6,548 bases of DNA from Candidatus Altarchaeum sp. (GTDB lineage: Archaea > Altiarchaeota > Altiarchaeia > Altiarchaeales > Altiarchaeaceae): NCBI GenBank assembly GCA_018260755.1, contig JAGTWP010000069.1, positions 299-6,846 on the forward strand, in the 5' to 3' direction. The position numbers and the translations under genes were made by a program. The notes under the pieces were generated by a model. It worked only from the letters and a program-made list of their open reading frames with translations. It did not search any database and was not told the origin of the DNA. This document shows, in pieces, positions 1-5,538 of the stretch (position 1 is its first letter; every line of letters begins with the position of its first letter).

Positions 1-60
1 TTATAAATAAATAAAGTTATAAATAAATAAAGTTATAAATAAATAAAGTTATAAATAAAG
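1..60. repeat. 16-bp tandem repeat array upstream of malic enzyme gene
   Basis: The unit TTATAAATAAATAAAG occurs at 1-16, 17-32 and 33-48 without a mismatch, followed by a 12-bp shortened version at 49-60 (TTATAAATAAAG). The array begins at the first base of the window, so more copies may lie to the left. Every unit contains TTATAAATA, a reasonable archaeal TATA-box core. The array ends one base before the malic enzyme ATG. Confidence 0.95.
33..41 (+). promoter_or_regulatory. Candidate TATA box of malic enzyme gene
   Basis: TTATAAATA in the third repeat unit is centred about 25 bp before the ATG at 62, the distance archaeal TBP boxes usually keep from the transcription start. This predicts a leaderless mRNA starting at or next to the ATG, and no Shine-Dalgarno sequence is present. 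Identical boxes in units 1 and 2 would give leaders of about 32 and 16 nt. The choice of box is inferred from spacing only. Confidence 0.45.
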
Positions 61-61
61 A

Positions 62-1219
62 ATGGATGTAGAAACAAAAGCAAACAAGGGAAACAAAACG
101 AGTAAAGAGAAAATTTTTGAAATAAATCTTATGAGAAAGATTGAATTAAAACCAAAAAGAATTAAAAGCAAAAAGGAGCTGTCAATGCTCTATACTCCGG
201 GAATTGCTGATGTCTGTCTTGAAATAAAGAAAAATGAAACATTAGTTGATAAATACACTTCAAAGAGAAATTTAATAGCAATAATAACAGACGGTTCAAG
301 AATATTGGGCTTAGGGAATATAGGAAAATATGCAGGAATTCCTGTTATGGAAAGCAAATCATTAATTTACAAGAAATTCGGAGATGTTGATGCCATCCCC
401 ATATCGTTAGCAACACAGAACAAAGAAGAAATTATAACTATTGTCAAAGGTATTTCTCCGTCATTCGGCGGGATAAATTTAGAGGACATAGAAAATCCGA
501 AGGCACTTGAAATTCACGAACAATTAAGCAATGAATTGGATATTCCTGTATTTCATGATGACCAGCAGGGAACGGCTTTTATAACATTAGCCGGCTTAAT
601 AAACAGTTTAAAAATTGTAAAAAAGGACAAAAATGTGAAAATTTGTATTGCCGGATGCGGCTCTGCGGGTATAGGTATAACAAAACTTTTACTTGCTTAC
701 GGATTTAAAAATATAATTGTCAGTGATTCAAAAGGGACAATTCATAGAGGAATAACTTATTTGAATAAATTTAAGGAAGAAATTGCCCAACAAACAAATA
801 AGGAAAATTTTTGGGGAAATTTACAGGGTGCCTTAAAGGGAGCTGATGTTTTTATTGGTGTAAGCGGGGTTGGAAATTTAATCAAAAAAGAAGACATAAA
901 ACAAATGAATAAAGATGCGATTGTTTTTGCACTCACAAATCCTACTCCTGAAATAATGCCGAATGAAATAAATGACCTTAATAATGTGAAAATTATAGCA
1001 ACAGGCAGGAGTGATTTTCCAAATCAGATTAATAATGCGATTGTATTTCCCGGATTTATGAAATTTTTACTGAAAAATAAAATAATAAAGATTACTCTGG
1101 ACATGGAAATTCTCGCTGCCGAAACAATAGCAAACAGCGTGAAAAATATAAATAAAAACAAAATTGTTCCGGGCGTATTCAGCGATGTTGCAAAAAATCT
1201 GGCAAATATGAAAATTTAA
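62..1219 (+). CDS. Malic enzyme (malate dehydrogenase, oxaloacetate-decarboxylating)
   Basis: Predicted to convert malate to pyruvate and CO2 with reduction of NAD(P), in the cytoplasm. At 385 residues it is the short prokaryotic form without a phosphotransacetylase domain. Visible family motifs: YTPG with the catalytic Tyr at 44; TDGSRILGLGNIG at 76-88; VMESK with the catalytic Lys at 99; metal-binding GINLEDI (137-143) and HDDQQGTA (165-172); a Rossmann GCGSAG loop (198-203) with Asp222 after the second strand, which suggests NAD preference; NPTPEI (293-298); and TGRSDFPNQINN (314-325). The start at 62 is preferred because a TATA-like box lies 25 bp upstream. It gives a Lys-rich N-terminal extension of about 15 residues; Met24 (131) is an alternative start but would remove part of the usual N-terminal region. 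The next co-directional gene is a candidate malate carrier. The last 67 coding bases recur downstream at 1382-1449. Confidence 0.95.
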   Translation: MDVETKANKGNKTSKEKIFEINLMRKIELKPKRIKSKKELSMLYTPGIADVCLEIKKNETLVDKYTSKRNLIAIITDGSRILGLGNIGKYAGIPVMESKSLIYKKFGDVDAIPISLATQNKEEIITIVKGISPSFGGINLEDIENPKALEIHEQLSNELDIPVFHDDQQGTAFITLAGLINSLKIVKKDKNVKICIAGCGSAGIGITKLLLAYGFKNIIVSDSKGTIHRGITYLNKFKEEIAQQTNKENFWGNLQGALKGADVFIGVSGVGNLIKKEDIKQMNKDAIVFALTNPTPEIMPNEINDLNNVKIIATGRSDFPNQINNAIVFPGFMKFLLKNKIIKITLDMEILAAETIANSVKNINKNKIVPGVFSDVAKNLANMKI

Positions 1220-1220
1220 A
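1153..1220 (+). repeat. Upstream copy of 68-bp direct repeat (3' end of malic enzyme gene)
   Basis: This stretch encodes the C-terminal residues of the malic enzyme (from about NKIVPGVFS to the stop) plus one base after it. It matches 1382-1449 at 64 of 68 positions with a constant offset of 229 bp and no gaps. This copy is the functional one, because it is in frame with the intact gene. Confidence 0.95.
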
Positions 1221-1376
1221 GTAACTATTCAGAGGTCAAAAATTTACTGAAAATTTATAAATAAATTTTCAATCTTAAAAAATATTTCAAATATTTTTTA
1301 ATACTCGTAAAATTTTCAAAAAAATGTGAAAACTCAAAAAATCTGCTTATGATTTTTGAGATGACTGAATAATTAC
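1221..1376. mobile_element. MITE-like hairpin-rich element with imperfect terminal inverted repeats
   Basis: Starting two bases after the malic enzyme stop codon, GTAACTATTCAG (1221-1232) is inverted as CTGAATAATTAC (1365-1376) with one mismatch. After a short asymmetric gap the pairing continues with TCAAAAAT (1236-1243) and ATTTTTGA (1352-1359). Inside are four more inverted repeats: 1249-1258/1261-1270 and 1275-1287/1289-1301, both perfect; 1313-1318/1327-1332; and 1333-1343/1351-1360 with one bulge. There is no open reading frame of note. The 156-bp size, the inverted ends and the lack of coding capacity fit a non-autonomous element. The GTAA terminus would suit IS66-type ends, but the flanking octamers (AATTTAAA and TATATTAA) are not a clear target duplication. 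A structured 3' UTR or terminator region is the main alternative. Confidence 0.5.
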
Positions 1377-1381
1377 TATAT

Positions 1382-1449
1382 TAAAAACAAAATTGTTCTG
1401 GGTGTATTTAGCAATGTTGCAAAAAATCTGGCAAATATGAAAATTTAAA
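1382..1449 (+). pseudogene. Duplicated 3'-terminal fragment of malic enzyme gene
   Basis: A 68-bp copy of 1153-1220 with four differences, all transitions toward A/T (1399, 1403, 1409, 1413). Read in the original frame, two are silent, one changes Pro to Leu in the VPGVF segment and one changes Asp to Asn. The frame is closed just upstream by a TGA (1362-1364), and no start codon is available, so this is a non-coding relic ending in its own copy of the stop codon (1446-1448). It may be the original gene end displaced by an insertion, or a product of tandem duplication. Recombination between the two copies would delete 229 bp and leave an intact gene 90 bp from the transporter gene. Confidence 0.85.
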
Positions 1450-1538
1450 AGAACTTGCATAATTAAAAACATAAATTTCAAAGCAGAAAGAAAATCTGGA
1501 ATTTGGGATTTATCGCCAAAATTTTACATAAATTTTAA

Positions 1539-2468
1539 ATGAATTTATTTGAAACAACAATTATATTTGTATTATTGATAGGAATCGGACAAATTTTAAG
1601 AAGAACAAATTTTGGGGATATAATTCGGCGTATACTTTATACCTTTATCATTTATATTGCACTTCCCGCACTGGTTTTTGCAGCATTCCTGAAAAATCCC
1701 ATCCATTTCTCAAATTTTATTCTTACATTTATTGCCATCGTTATTTTAATTTTTGGAATTTTTGTTGCGTTTTTTGCATCAAAATTTTTAAATTTGGACA
1801 AGCAGTCCACAGGAAGTTTCATAATTACTTCAGCACATGCAAATACAGGTTTTTTGGGTTATCCTGTATCTTTTTATTTCTTTGGTTCAACAGGATTGTT
1901 TTACGCCGTGCTTTATGACCTTGGAATGTTCATTGGTTTAATAACGATAGTTACATTTACAGCAAGTATTTACAGAAAAGGTAGGACGACTAAATCAGAT
2001 ATTTTGCTCAATTTCTTTAAATTCCCGCCTTTATATGCGTTCATATTTGGTATGCTTATCGGAAATTTTACAGATGTGGAAGGAGCAATAATGGCTGATG
2101 CGGTAAATTTGCTTGAATTGCTCGGAAGCACGAGTTTGTTTTTTACATTGCTTTATCTGGGGATGTATCTGGATGTTAGAAAAATTTTTAAATTTATTAA
2201 AATTTCAGTGCTCTCATCGTTTATTAAGTTAGGAGTTATTCCTGTCTTTGCTTTTTTAATTATCTGTTTAATGGGATTTTTAAATATTCCGTTAAGTCCT
2301 GTGGAAAAAAATATAATATTGCTGCAATCCCTGATGCCGTCCGGACTTATGACAATAATGTTAGCAGTTCATTATAAATTAAATTCGGATGTAGCATCTG
2401 GTAATGTTATAGTAACAACACTCATAAGTTTTTTACTTTTATTTGTGCTTTCTGTTGTTTTGTTCTAA
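1539..2468 (+). CDS. AEC-family membrane transporter, candidate malate permease
   Basis: A 309-residue, very hydrophobic protein with about ten membrane segments in two halves (roughly 5-20, 31-53, 59-83, 95-113, 117-143, then 161-175, 189-210, 218-246, 257-280, 287-309) around a short basic loop (145-152). Recognisable auxin-efflux-carrier family features are LPALVF (42-47), the helix-breaking ANTGFLGYP (101-109) and the C-terminal QSLMPSGLMTIMLAVHYKL (263-281). Prokaryotic AEC members transport dicarboxylates such as malate or malonate, and the malic enzyme gene lies upstream on the same strand, so malate transport is the best guess. The substrate itself cannot be read from the sequence. 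The start is firm: TAA directly precedes the ATG in frame, and the next Met is residue 130. No Shine-Dalgarno site is visible. The gene ends 17 bp from the end of the convergent dockerin-like gene. Confidence 0.88.
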   Translation: MNLFETTIIFVLLIGIGQILRRTNFGDIIRRILYTFIIYIALPALVFAAFLKNPIHFSNFILTFIAIVILIFGIFVAFFASKFLNLDKQSTGSFIITSAHANTGFLGYPVSFYFFGSTGLFYAVLYDLGMFIGLITIVTFTASIYRKGRTTKSDILLNFFKFPPLYAFIFGMLIGNFTDVEGAIMADAVNLLELLGSTSLFFTLLYLGMYLDVRKIFKFIKISVLSSFIKLGVIPVFAFLIICLMGFLNIPLSPVEKNIILLQSLMPSGLMTIMLAVHYKLNSDVASGNVIVTTLISFLLLFVLSVVLF

Positions 2469-2485
2469 AATTTTGATTGTTCAAT

Positions 2486-2758
2486 TTATTGTGCGCTCAT
2501 TTCCAGAATCTTAACAACATCAAATATATCCGTAACATTGTTGTTGTCCATATCTTCTGGCTCATTGCAATTTTCATAATACTCGCTCGCATTCGCACTC
2601 ATTGACTTTGTTTTGTTTCTTGCATCTCCGATAAATTCTATCAATTCAAAGGCATCATTTAAATTTACCTTGTAGTCCAGATTTACATCGCCTTTACAAC
2701 TTCTGTTTTCAATATTTCTGGTAAAAAATGCCGAAAATAATAAACTGTAAGACCTCAT
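2486..2758 (-). CDS. Small dockerin-like calcium-binding protein (two EF-hand-type loops)
   Basis: A 90-residue protein made almost entirely of two dockerin-type repeats. Loop 1 (24-35) is D-V-N-L-D-Y-K-V-N-L-N-D, a near-perfect 12-residue calcium loop followed by the helix AFELIEFI. Loop 2 (69-80) is D-M-D-N-N-N-V-T-D-I-F-D followed by VVKILEM. A Cys stands just before each loop (21 and 64) and could form a disulfide. Dockerins normally end larger exported enzymes or scaffold proteins and bind cohesin domains; here no catalytic domain is attached. The first 20 residues are only mildly hydrophobic (YSLLFSAFF), so export is uncertain. An in-frame TAA five codons before the ATG limits extension. 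It is divergent from a surface-protein gene and shares with it a repeat-filled promoter region. It may be a remnant of a longer gene or a genuine free dockerin module. Confidence 0.75.
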   Translation of the reverse strand: MRSYSLLFSAFFTRNIENRSCKGDVNLDYKVNLNDAFELIEFIGDARNKTKSMSANASEYYENCNEPEDMDNNNVTDIFDVVKILEMSAQ

Positions 2759-2777
2759 TTTTTCAATTAGTTATTTC

Positions 2778-2842
2778 ATTAATTAAATATAAAATTAATA
2801 ATTAATTAAATATAAAATTAATAATTAATTAAATATAAAATT
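2778..2842. repeat. 23-bp tandem repeat array between divergent genes
   Basis: Two exact 23-bp units (2778-2800 and 2801-2823) are followed by 19 bases of a third (2824-2842). Each unit contains TTAAATATAAAA, which reads TTTTATATTTAA on the minus strand, a strong archaeal TATA-like box. The array occupies the region between the divergent dockerin-like and surface-protein genes, so it probably serves as promoter DNA for one or both. Confidence 0.95.
2783..2794 (-). promoter_or_regulatory. Candidate TATA box of dockerin-like gene
   Basis: On the minus strand this reads TTTTATATTTAA, centred about 30 bp before the ATG at 2758. It predicts a leader of about 4-6 nt, consistent with the absence of a Shine-Dalgarno site. 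The same box recurs 23 bp and 46 bp further upstream in the repeat array. Confidence 0.5.
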
Positions 2843-2854
2843 TAAATAAATTTT

Positions 2855-2878
2855 AAAATTTAAATCAAAATTTAAATC
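2855..2878. repeat. 12-bp tandem doublet AAAATTTAAATC
   Basis: AAAATTTAAATC occurs twice back to back (2855-2866, 2867-2878), just before the surface-protein gene. It differs from the neighbouring 23-bp repeat but also carries a TATA-like core (TTTAAAT). Confidence 0.9.
2870..2877 (+). promoter_or_regulatory. Candidate TATA box of surface-protein / trpB / kinase unit
   Basis: ATTTAAAT in the second 12-bp unit is centred about 24-25 bp before the ATG at 2898, predicting a leaderless transcript. The first 12-bp unit would give a leader of about 10 nt instead. The region is so AT-rich that chance matches are likely, so this rests on spacing and on the same arrangement at the malic enzyme gene. 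Confidence 0.35.
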
Positions 2879-2897
2879 AAAAATAAATAAAACCAAA

Positions 2898-4331
2898 ATG
2901 AAAAACAGATATATATTTTTTGTGGGAATTGTGGCAGTTGCAATTATCGCAATGGCTGGAATAATTTACGGAGGACAAGAAAAACAAATGCAAACAGATG
3001 AGGTTCAGCTTTTAATATTGCCAGAAAACCAGACAAAATTTGTTGATGAAACAGCAGAATACCAAGTAAGCATAAAGATTGCCCAGAATAACTTTGTAAT
3101 AGAGTGCAGGTACGATGACGGAATGCCGTTTAGAACTAATAGGTTTGAAGAGTATGAAAAAAATTTTACTTATACAACAACATCTTATAAAGAGACAACA
3201 ACTAAAAATTTTTCACACAATTTATATTGTTTTTATACCGATAGTGCAGGTCAAACATACTTATGGAATATAACAAAGTCCGCAAGTGTAAATTTTATCG
3301 GATATCCTATAAATTTTTCTGTTGAAATTTCAAACAATACTTATATTGAATGTGAAAAACCAGAAGGTGTTGTAACCGGAAAATTGGCAAATAATGGAAG
3401 AGAAGGTCTTTCGTGCTATTATACAAAAATTTATGTAAATGAAGCAGGAGGTTATGAATCAAAAGAAACATTTTCAATTCCGTCACCAATACAACCTTAC
3501 AAGGTGTCTGAATTTTATATAAGTGTAAATTTAAATGATATTCCAAAAGTACTAAATATAACCTGCTGGAATGCGCACAACGAAGGTAAAAATATTGTTG
3601 TAGGTGTTTCTTTAAATACCAATCTAACCACACAGAAAAAAATAGAAGATTGTGAAAGCGTGCTTAAAATTTTAAAAGCAATTGCGAGCAAAGAAAAAAT
3701 AGATGTTGATTTTAGCGATGTTGAAACAAAACTTTCTTATGCAAGAAAATATGAAACAAGTAAAGGATGCATAGCAGCAGAAAGATATGCAAATGAATGT
3801 GTTATTATGCTGAAGGACATAAACGAAACCATAACAAAAAAAATAGCAGAAATGGAAACAGAGAATGCAATAATACAAACTACAGAAAATTTAAAGACAA
3901 ATGCGTCTGCTTGTATTGCCAGATTGCGGTCTGAAACTTTAAATTTAAGTTCGCTGCCTTACGGAAATAAAACTGCTATATTTGCTGGTTTTGCTTATGA
4001 TATGCTGAAAATCGCAGAGAAAAATTTTGCCAGCGAAAAATACAAAGAGTCTCTACTTTCATGCCAGACGGGAGAAGAAGATGTAAATATGGCATTAACA
4101 TCGTATAAAGAAGAGCTCAAAGAAAAGAAAGCAACTGAAGAAAATGAAGCAAAAATTGCTGCTGAAAAAAAAGAAAAGGAAAATTTAACGGAAACAAAAC
4201 CGGAACAACCGCAACAACTGGATTATACCAAAATCGCTATTATTGGTATTGTAATTTTAATTATAATTGTTTGCGTATTGTTGTATGCATTGTACAGAAA
4301 ATATAAAAAAGAGACGGAAAATAAAAAATAA
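2898..4331 (+). CDS. Surface protein anchored by a C-terminal membrane helix, function unknown
   Basis: A 477-residue protein with an N-terminal hydrophobic segment (5-24, signal peptide or anchor), a large extracellular part, and a C-terminal membrane helix (about 443-467) followed by a basic tail ([11 protein letters not shown]), so the bulk should face outward. Residues about 33-240 are probably beta-rich with Cys at 70, 111, 152, 173 and 223, suggesting two Ig-like or similar modules with disulfides. Residues 248-405 are helical with Cys at 252, 291, 301, 339 and 389 and look like two related helical units (about 250-306 and 337-402). Residues 403-435 are a charged Lys/Glu stalk. Thirteen N-X-S/T sequons (for example 44, 89, 104, 124, 309, 429) suggest heavy glycosylation. 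I do not recognise the family. The gene directly precedes trpB with a one-base gap and is divergent from the dockerin-like gene. Confidence 0.85.
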   Translation: MKNRYIFFVGIVAVAIIAMAGIIYGGQEKQMQTDEVQLLILPENQTKFVDETAEYQVSIKIAQNNFVIECRYDDGMPFRTNRFEEYEKNFTYTTTSYKETTTKNFSHNLYCFYTDSAGQTYLWNITKSASVNFIGYPINFSVEISNNTYIECEKPEGVVTGKLANNGREGLSCYYTKIYVNEAGGYESKETFSIPSPIQPYKVSEFYISVNLNDIPKVLNITCWNAHNEGKNIVVGVSLNTNLTTQKKIEDCESVLKILKAIASKEKIDVDFSDVETKLSYARKYETSKGCIAAERYANECVIMLKDINETITKKIAEMETENAIIQTTENLKTNASACIARLRSETLNLSSLPYGNKTAIFAGFAYDMLKIAEKNFASEKYKESLLSCQTGEEDVNMALTSYKEELKEKKATEENEAKIAAEKKEKENLTETKPEQPQQLDYTKIAIIGIVILIIIVCVLLYALYRKYKKETENKK

Positions 4332-4332
4332 A

Positions 4333-5511
4333 GTGGATAACAAACAAAAAAAATTTGGCCATTATGGCGGACAATTCGCACCTGAAATTTTAATGAGTGC
4401 CCTTGAGGCATTGGAAAAAAAATATAATGAAATTTATCCTGCAACTGACTTTAAAAATGAACTTGATGGATATTTAAAAAATTTTGCCGGCAGGCCTACC
4501 CCTCTCACTTATGTTGCAAATTTATCAAAAAAATTAAATTGTAAGATTTATCTGAAGCGTGAGGACCTGGCGCACGGTGGGGCACATAAAATAAATAATA
4601 CATTAGGGCAGGCATTACTGGCAAAGCGAATGGGAAAAAAGAGAATTATTGCAGAAACAGGAGCGGGACAGCATGGAGTAGCAACAGCAATTGCCGGTGC
4701 GTTGTTAAATTTAAAGGTGGAAATTTATATGGGCGAGGAAGATGTTGAAAGGCAAAAACTGAATGTATTCAGAATGGAATTGATGAATGCAAAAGTAATT
4801 CCTGTTCGATCAGGATCAAGAACACTGAAAGATGCGATTAACGAGGCATTCAGGGACTGGGTTGCAAATGTTAAAGATACTTATTATTTGATCGGAAGTG
4901 CTGTGGGTCCGTATCCATATCCGATCATCGTGAGAAATTTCCAGAAAATAATCGGTGAAGAAGCAAAAAGGCAAATTTTGGAAAGGGAAAATAAATTTCC
5001 TGATGTGATAATTGCATGTGTGGGTGGGGGAAGCAATGCAATAGGAATATTTTATGATTTTGTTGATAATAAAGATGTAATGCTTTACGGTGTTGAAGCA
5101 GGTGGAAAAGGAATTGAAAGCGGAAAGCATGGTGCCTCGCTTTATGCCGGAAGTGATGGGGTCTTTCACGGAATGCTCACAAAGGTTTTGCAAGACAGAT
5201 ATGGACAAATACAAATTTCTCACAGCATTTCAGCAGGGCTTGATTATCCTGGTGTGGGACCGGAACTTGCTTATTTATATAAAAAAGGACGACTGAATGT
5301 GGGATATGCAACAGATGATGAAGCATTAGAGGCATTTAAAATTTTATCCGAAACGGAAGGAATTATTCCCGCTCTTGAATCATCGCATGCGATTGCTTTT
5401 CTGATAAAAAACATGGAGAAATTTAAAGACAAAACAGTTGTTATAAATTTATCCGGAAGAGGTGATAAGGATGTGCATACAGTAGCAAAGATAATGGGAA
5501 AGGAAATTTAG
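4333..5511 (+). CDS. trpB: Tryptophan synthase beta chain (TrpB1 type)
   Basis: A pyridoxal-phosphate enzyme joining indole and L-serine to make L-tryptophan. From the GTG at 4333 the protein has 392 residues, the usual TrpB1 length, and begins with [19 protein letters not shown], matching the family N-terminus. Key sites: [16 protein letters not shown] with the PLP Lys at 86; ETGAGQHG with the catalytic Glu at 108; [13 protein letters not shown] (160-172); the phosphate-binding GGGSN (231-235); [23 protein letters not shown]; and NLSGRGDKD with Ser374 near the cofactor ring. HGGAHK rather than HTGAHK is the form known in Pyrococcus TrpB. Upstream in-frame ATGs (4267, 4285) lie in the membrane-helix codons of the preceding gene and would add a sequence foreign to the family, so GTG is preferred. 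It starts one base after that gene's stop, suggesting translational coupling. No trpA is in the window. Confidence 0.96.
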   Translation: MDNKQKKFGHYGGQFAPEILMSALEALEKKYNEIYPATDFKNELDGYLKNFAGRPTPLTYVANLSKKLNCKIYLKREDLAHGGAHKINNTLGQALLAKRMGKKRIIAETGAGQHGVATAIAGALLNLKVEIYMGEEDVERQKLNVFRMELMNAKVIPVRSGSRTLKDAINEAFRDWVANVKDTYYLIGSAVGPYPYPIIVRNFQKIIGEEAKRQILERENKFPDVIIACVGGGSNAIGIFYDFVDNKDVMLYGVEAGGKGIESGKHGASLYAGSDGVFHGMLTKVLQDRYGQIQISHSISAGLDYPGVGPELAYLYKKGRLNVGYATDDEALEAFKILSETEGIIPALESSHAIAFLIKNMEKFKDKTVVINLSGRGDKDVHTVAKIMGKEI

Positions 5512-5538
5512 GAAAGAAAAATGCCGTAAAAAACAATA

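Larger units (their letters stand above)
1220..1538. other. 319-bp intergenic region between malic enzyme and transporter genes
   Basis: The first half is the hairpin-rich element (1221-1376) and the second contains the malic enzyme gene-end copy (1382-1449). The remaining 89 bases (1450-1538) hold no gene. They include weak TATA-like stretches near 1468-1477 (ACATAAATTT) and 1506-1513 (GGATTTAT), and an AT-only inverted repeat (1518-1524/1530-1536) just before the transporter start. None is strong enough to name as the promoter. Confidence 0.8.

Noticed and set aside
1-60. CRISPR-like array
   Set aside because: The 16-bp units abut directly with no unique spacers, so this is a simple tandem repeat; the same holds for 2778-2842.
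165-600. HDDQQGTA instead of HDDQHGTA as an abnormal malic enzyme site
   Set aside because: As far as I recall, the QQ form is common in archaeal and thermophile malic enzymes, and the metal-binding Asp is kept.
1213-1384. Eight-base target-site duplication around the hairpin element
   Set aside because: The flanking octamers AATTTAAA and TATATTAA agree at only five of eight A/T-only positions, no better than expected in this composition.
3307-3633. Minus-strand open frame of 108 codons inside the surface-protein gene
   Set aside because: It lies entirely opposite a well-supported gene, and its Leu/Tyr/His-rich translation is typical of antisense readings of A/T-rich coding DNA.
4267-4332. 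Longer tryptophan synthase starting at ATG 4267 or 4285
   Set aside because: The extra 22 residues (MFAYCC...) are the out-of-frame reading of the preceding protein's membrane helix and tail and match nothing in TrpB; the family N-terminus begins right after the GTG at 4333.
4816-5223. Minus-strand open frame of 135 codons inside trpB
   Set aside because: It is antisense to strongly conserved TrpB motifs, and its translation shows no recognisable domain.
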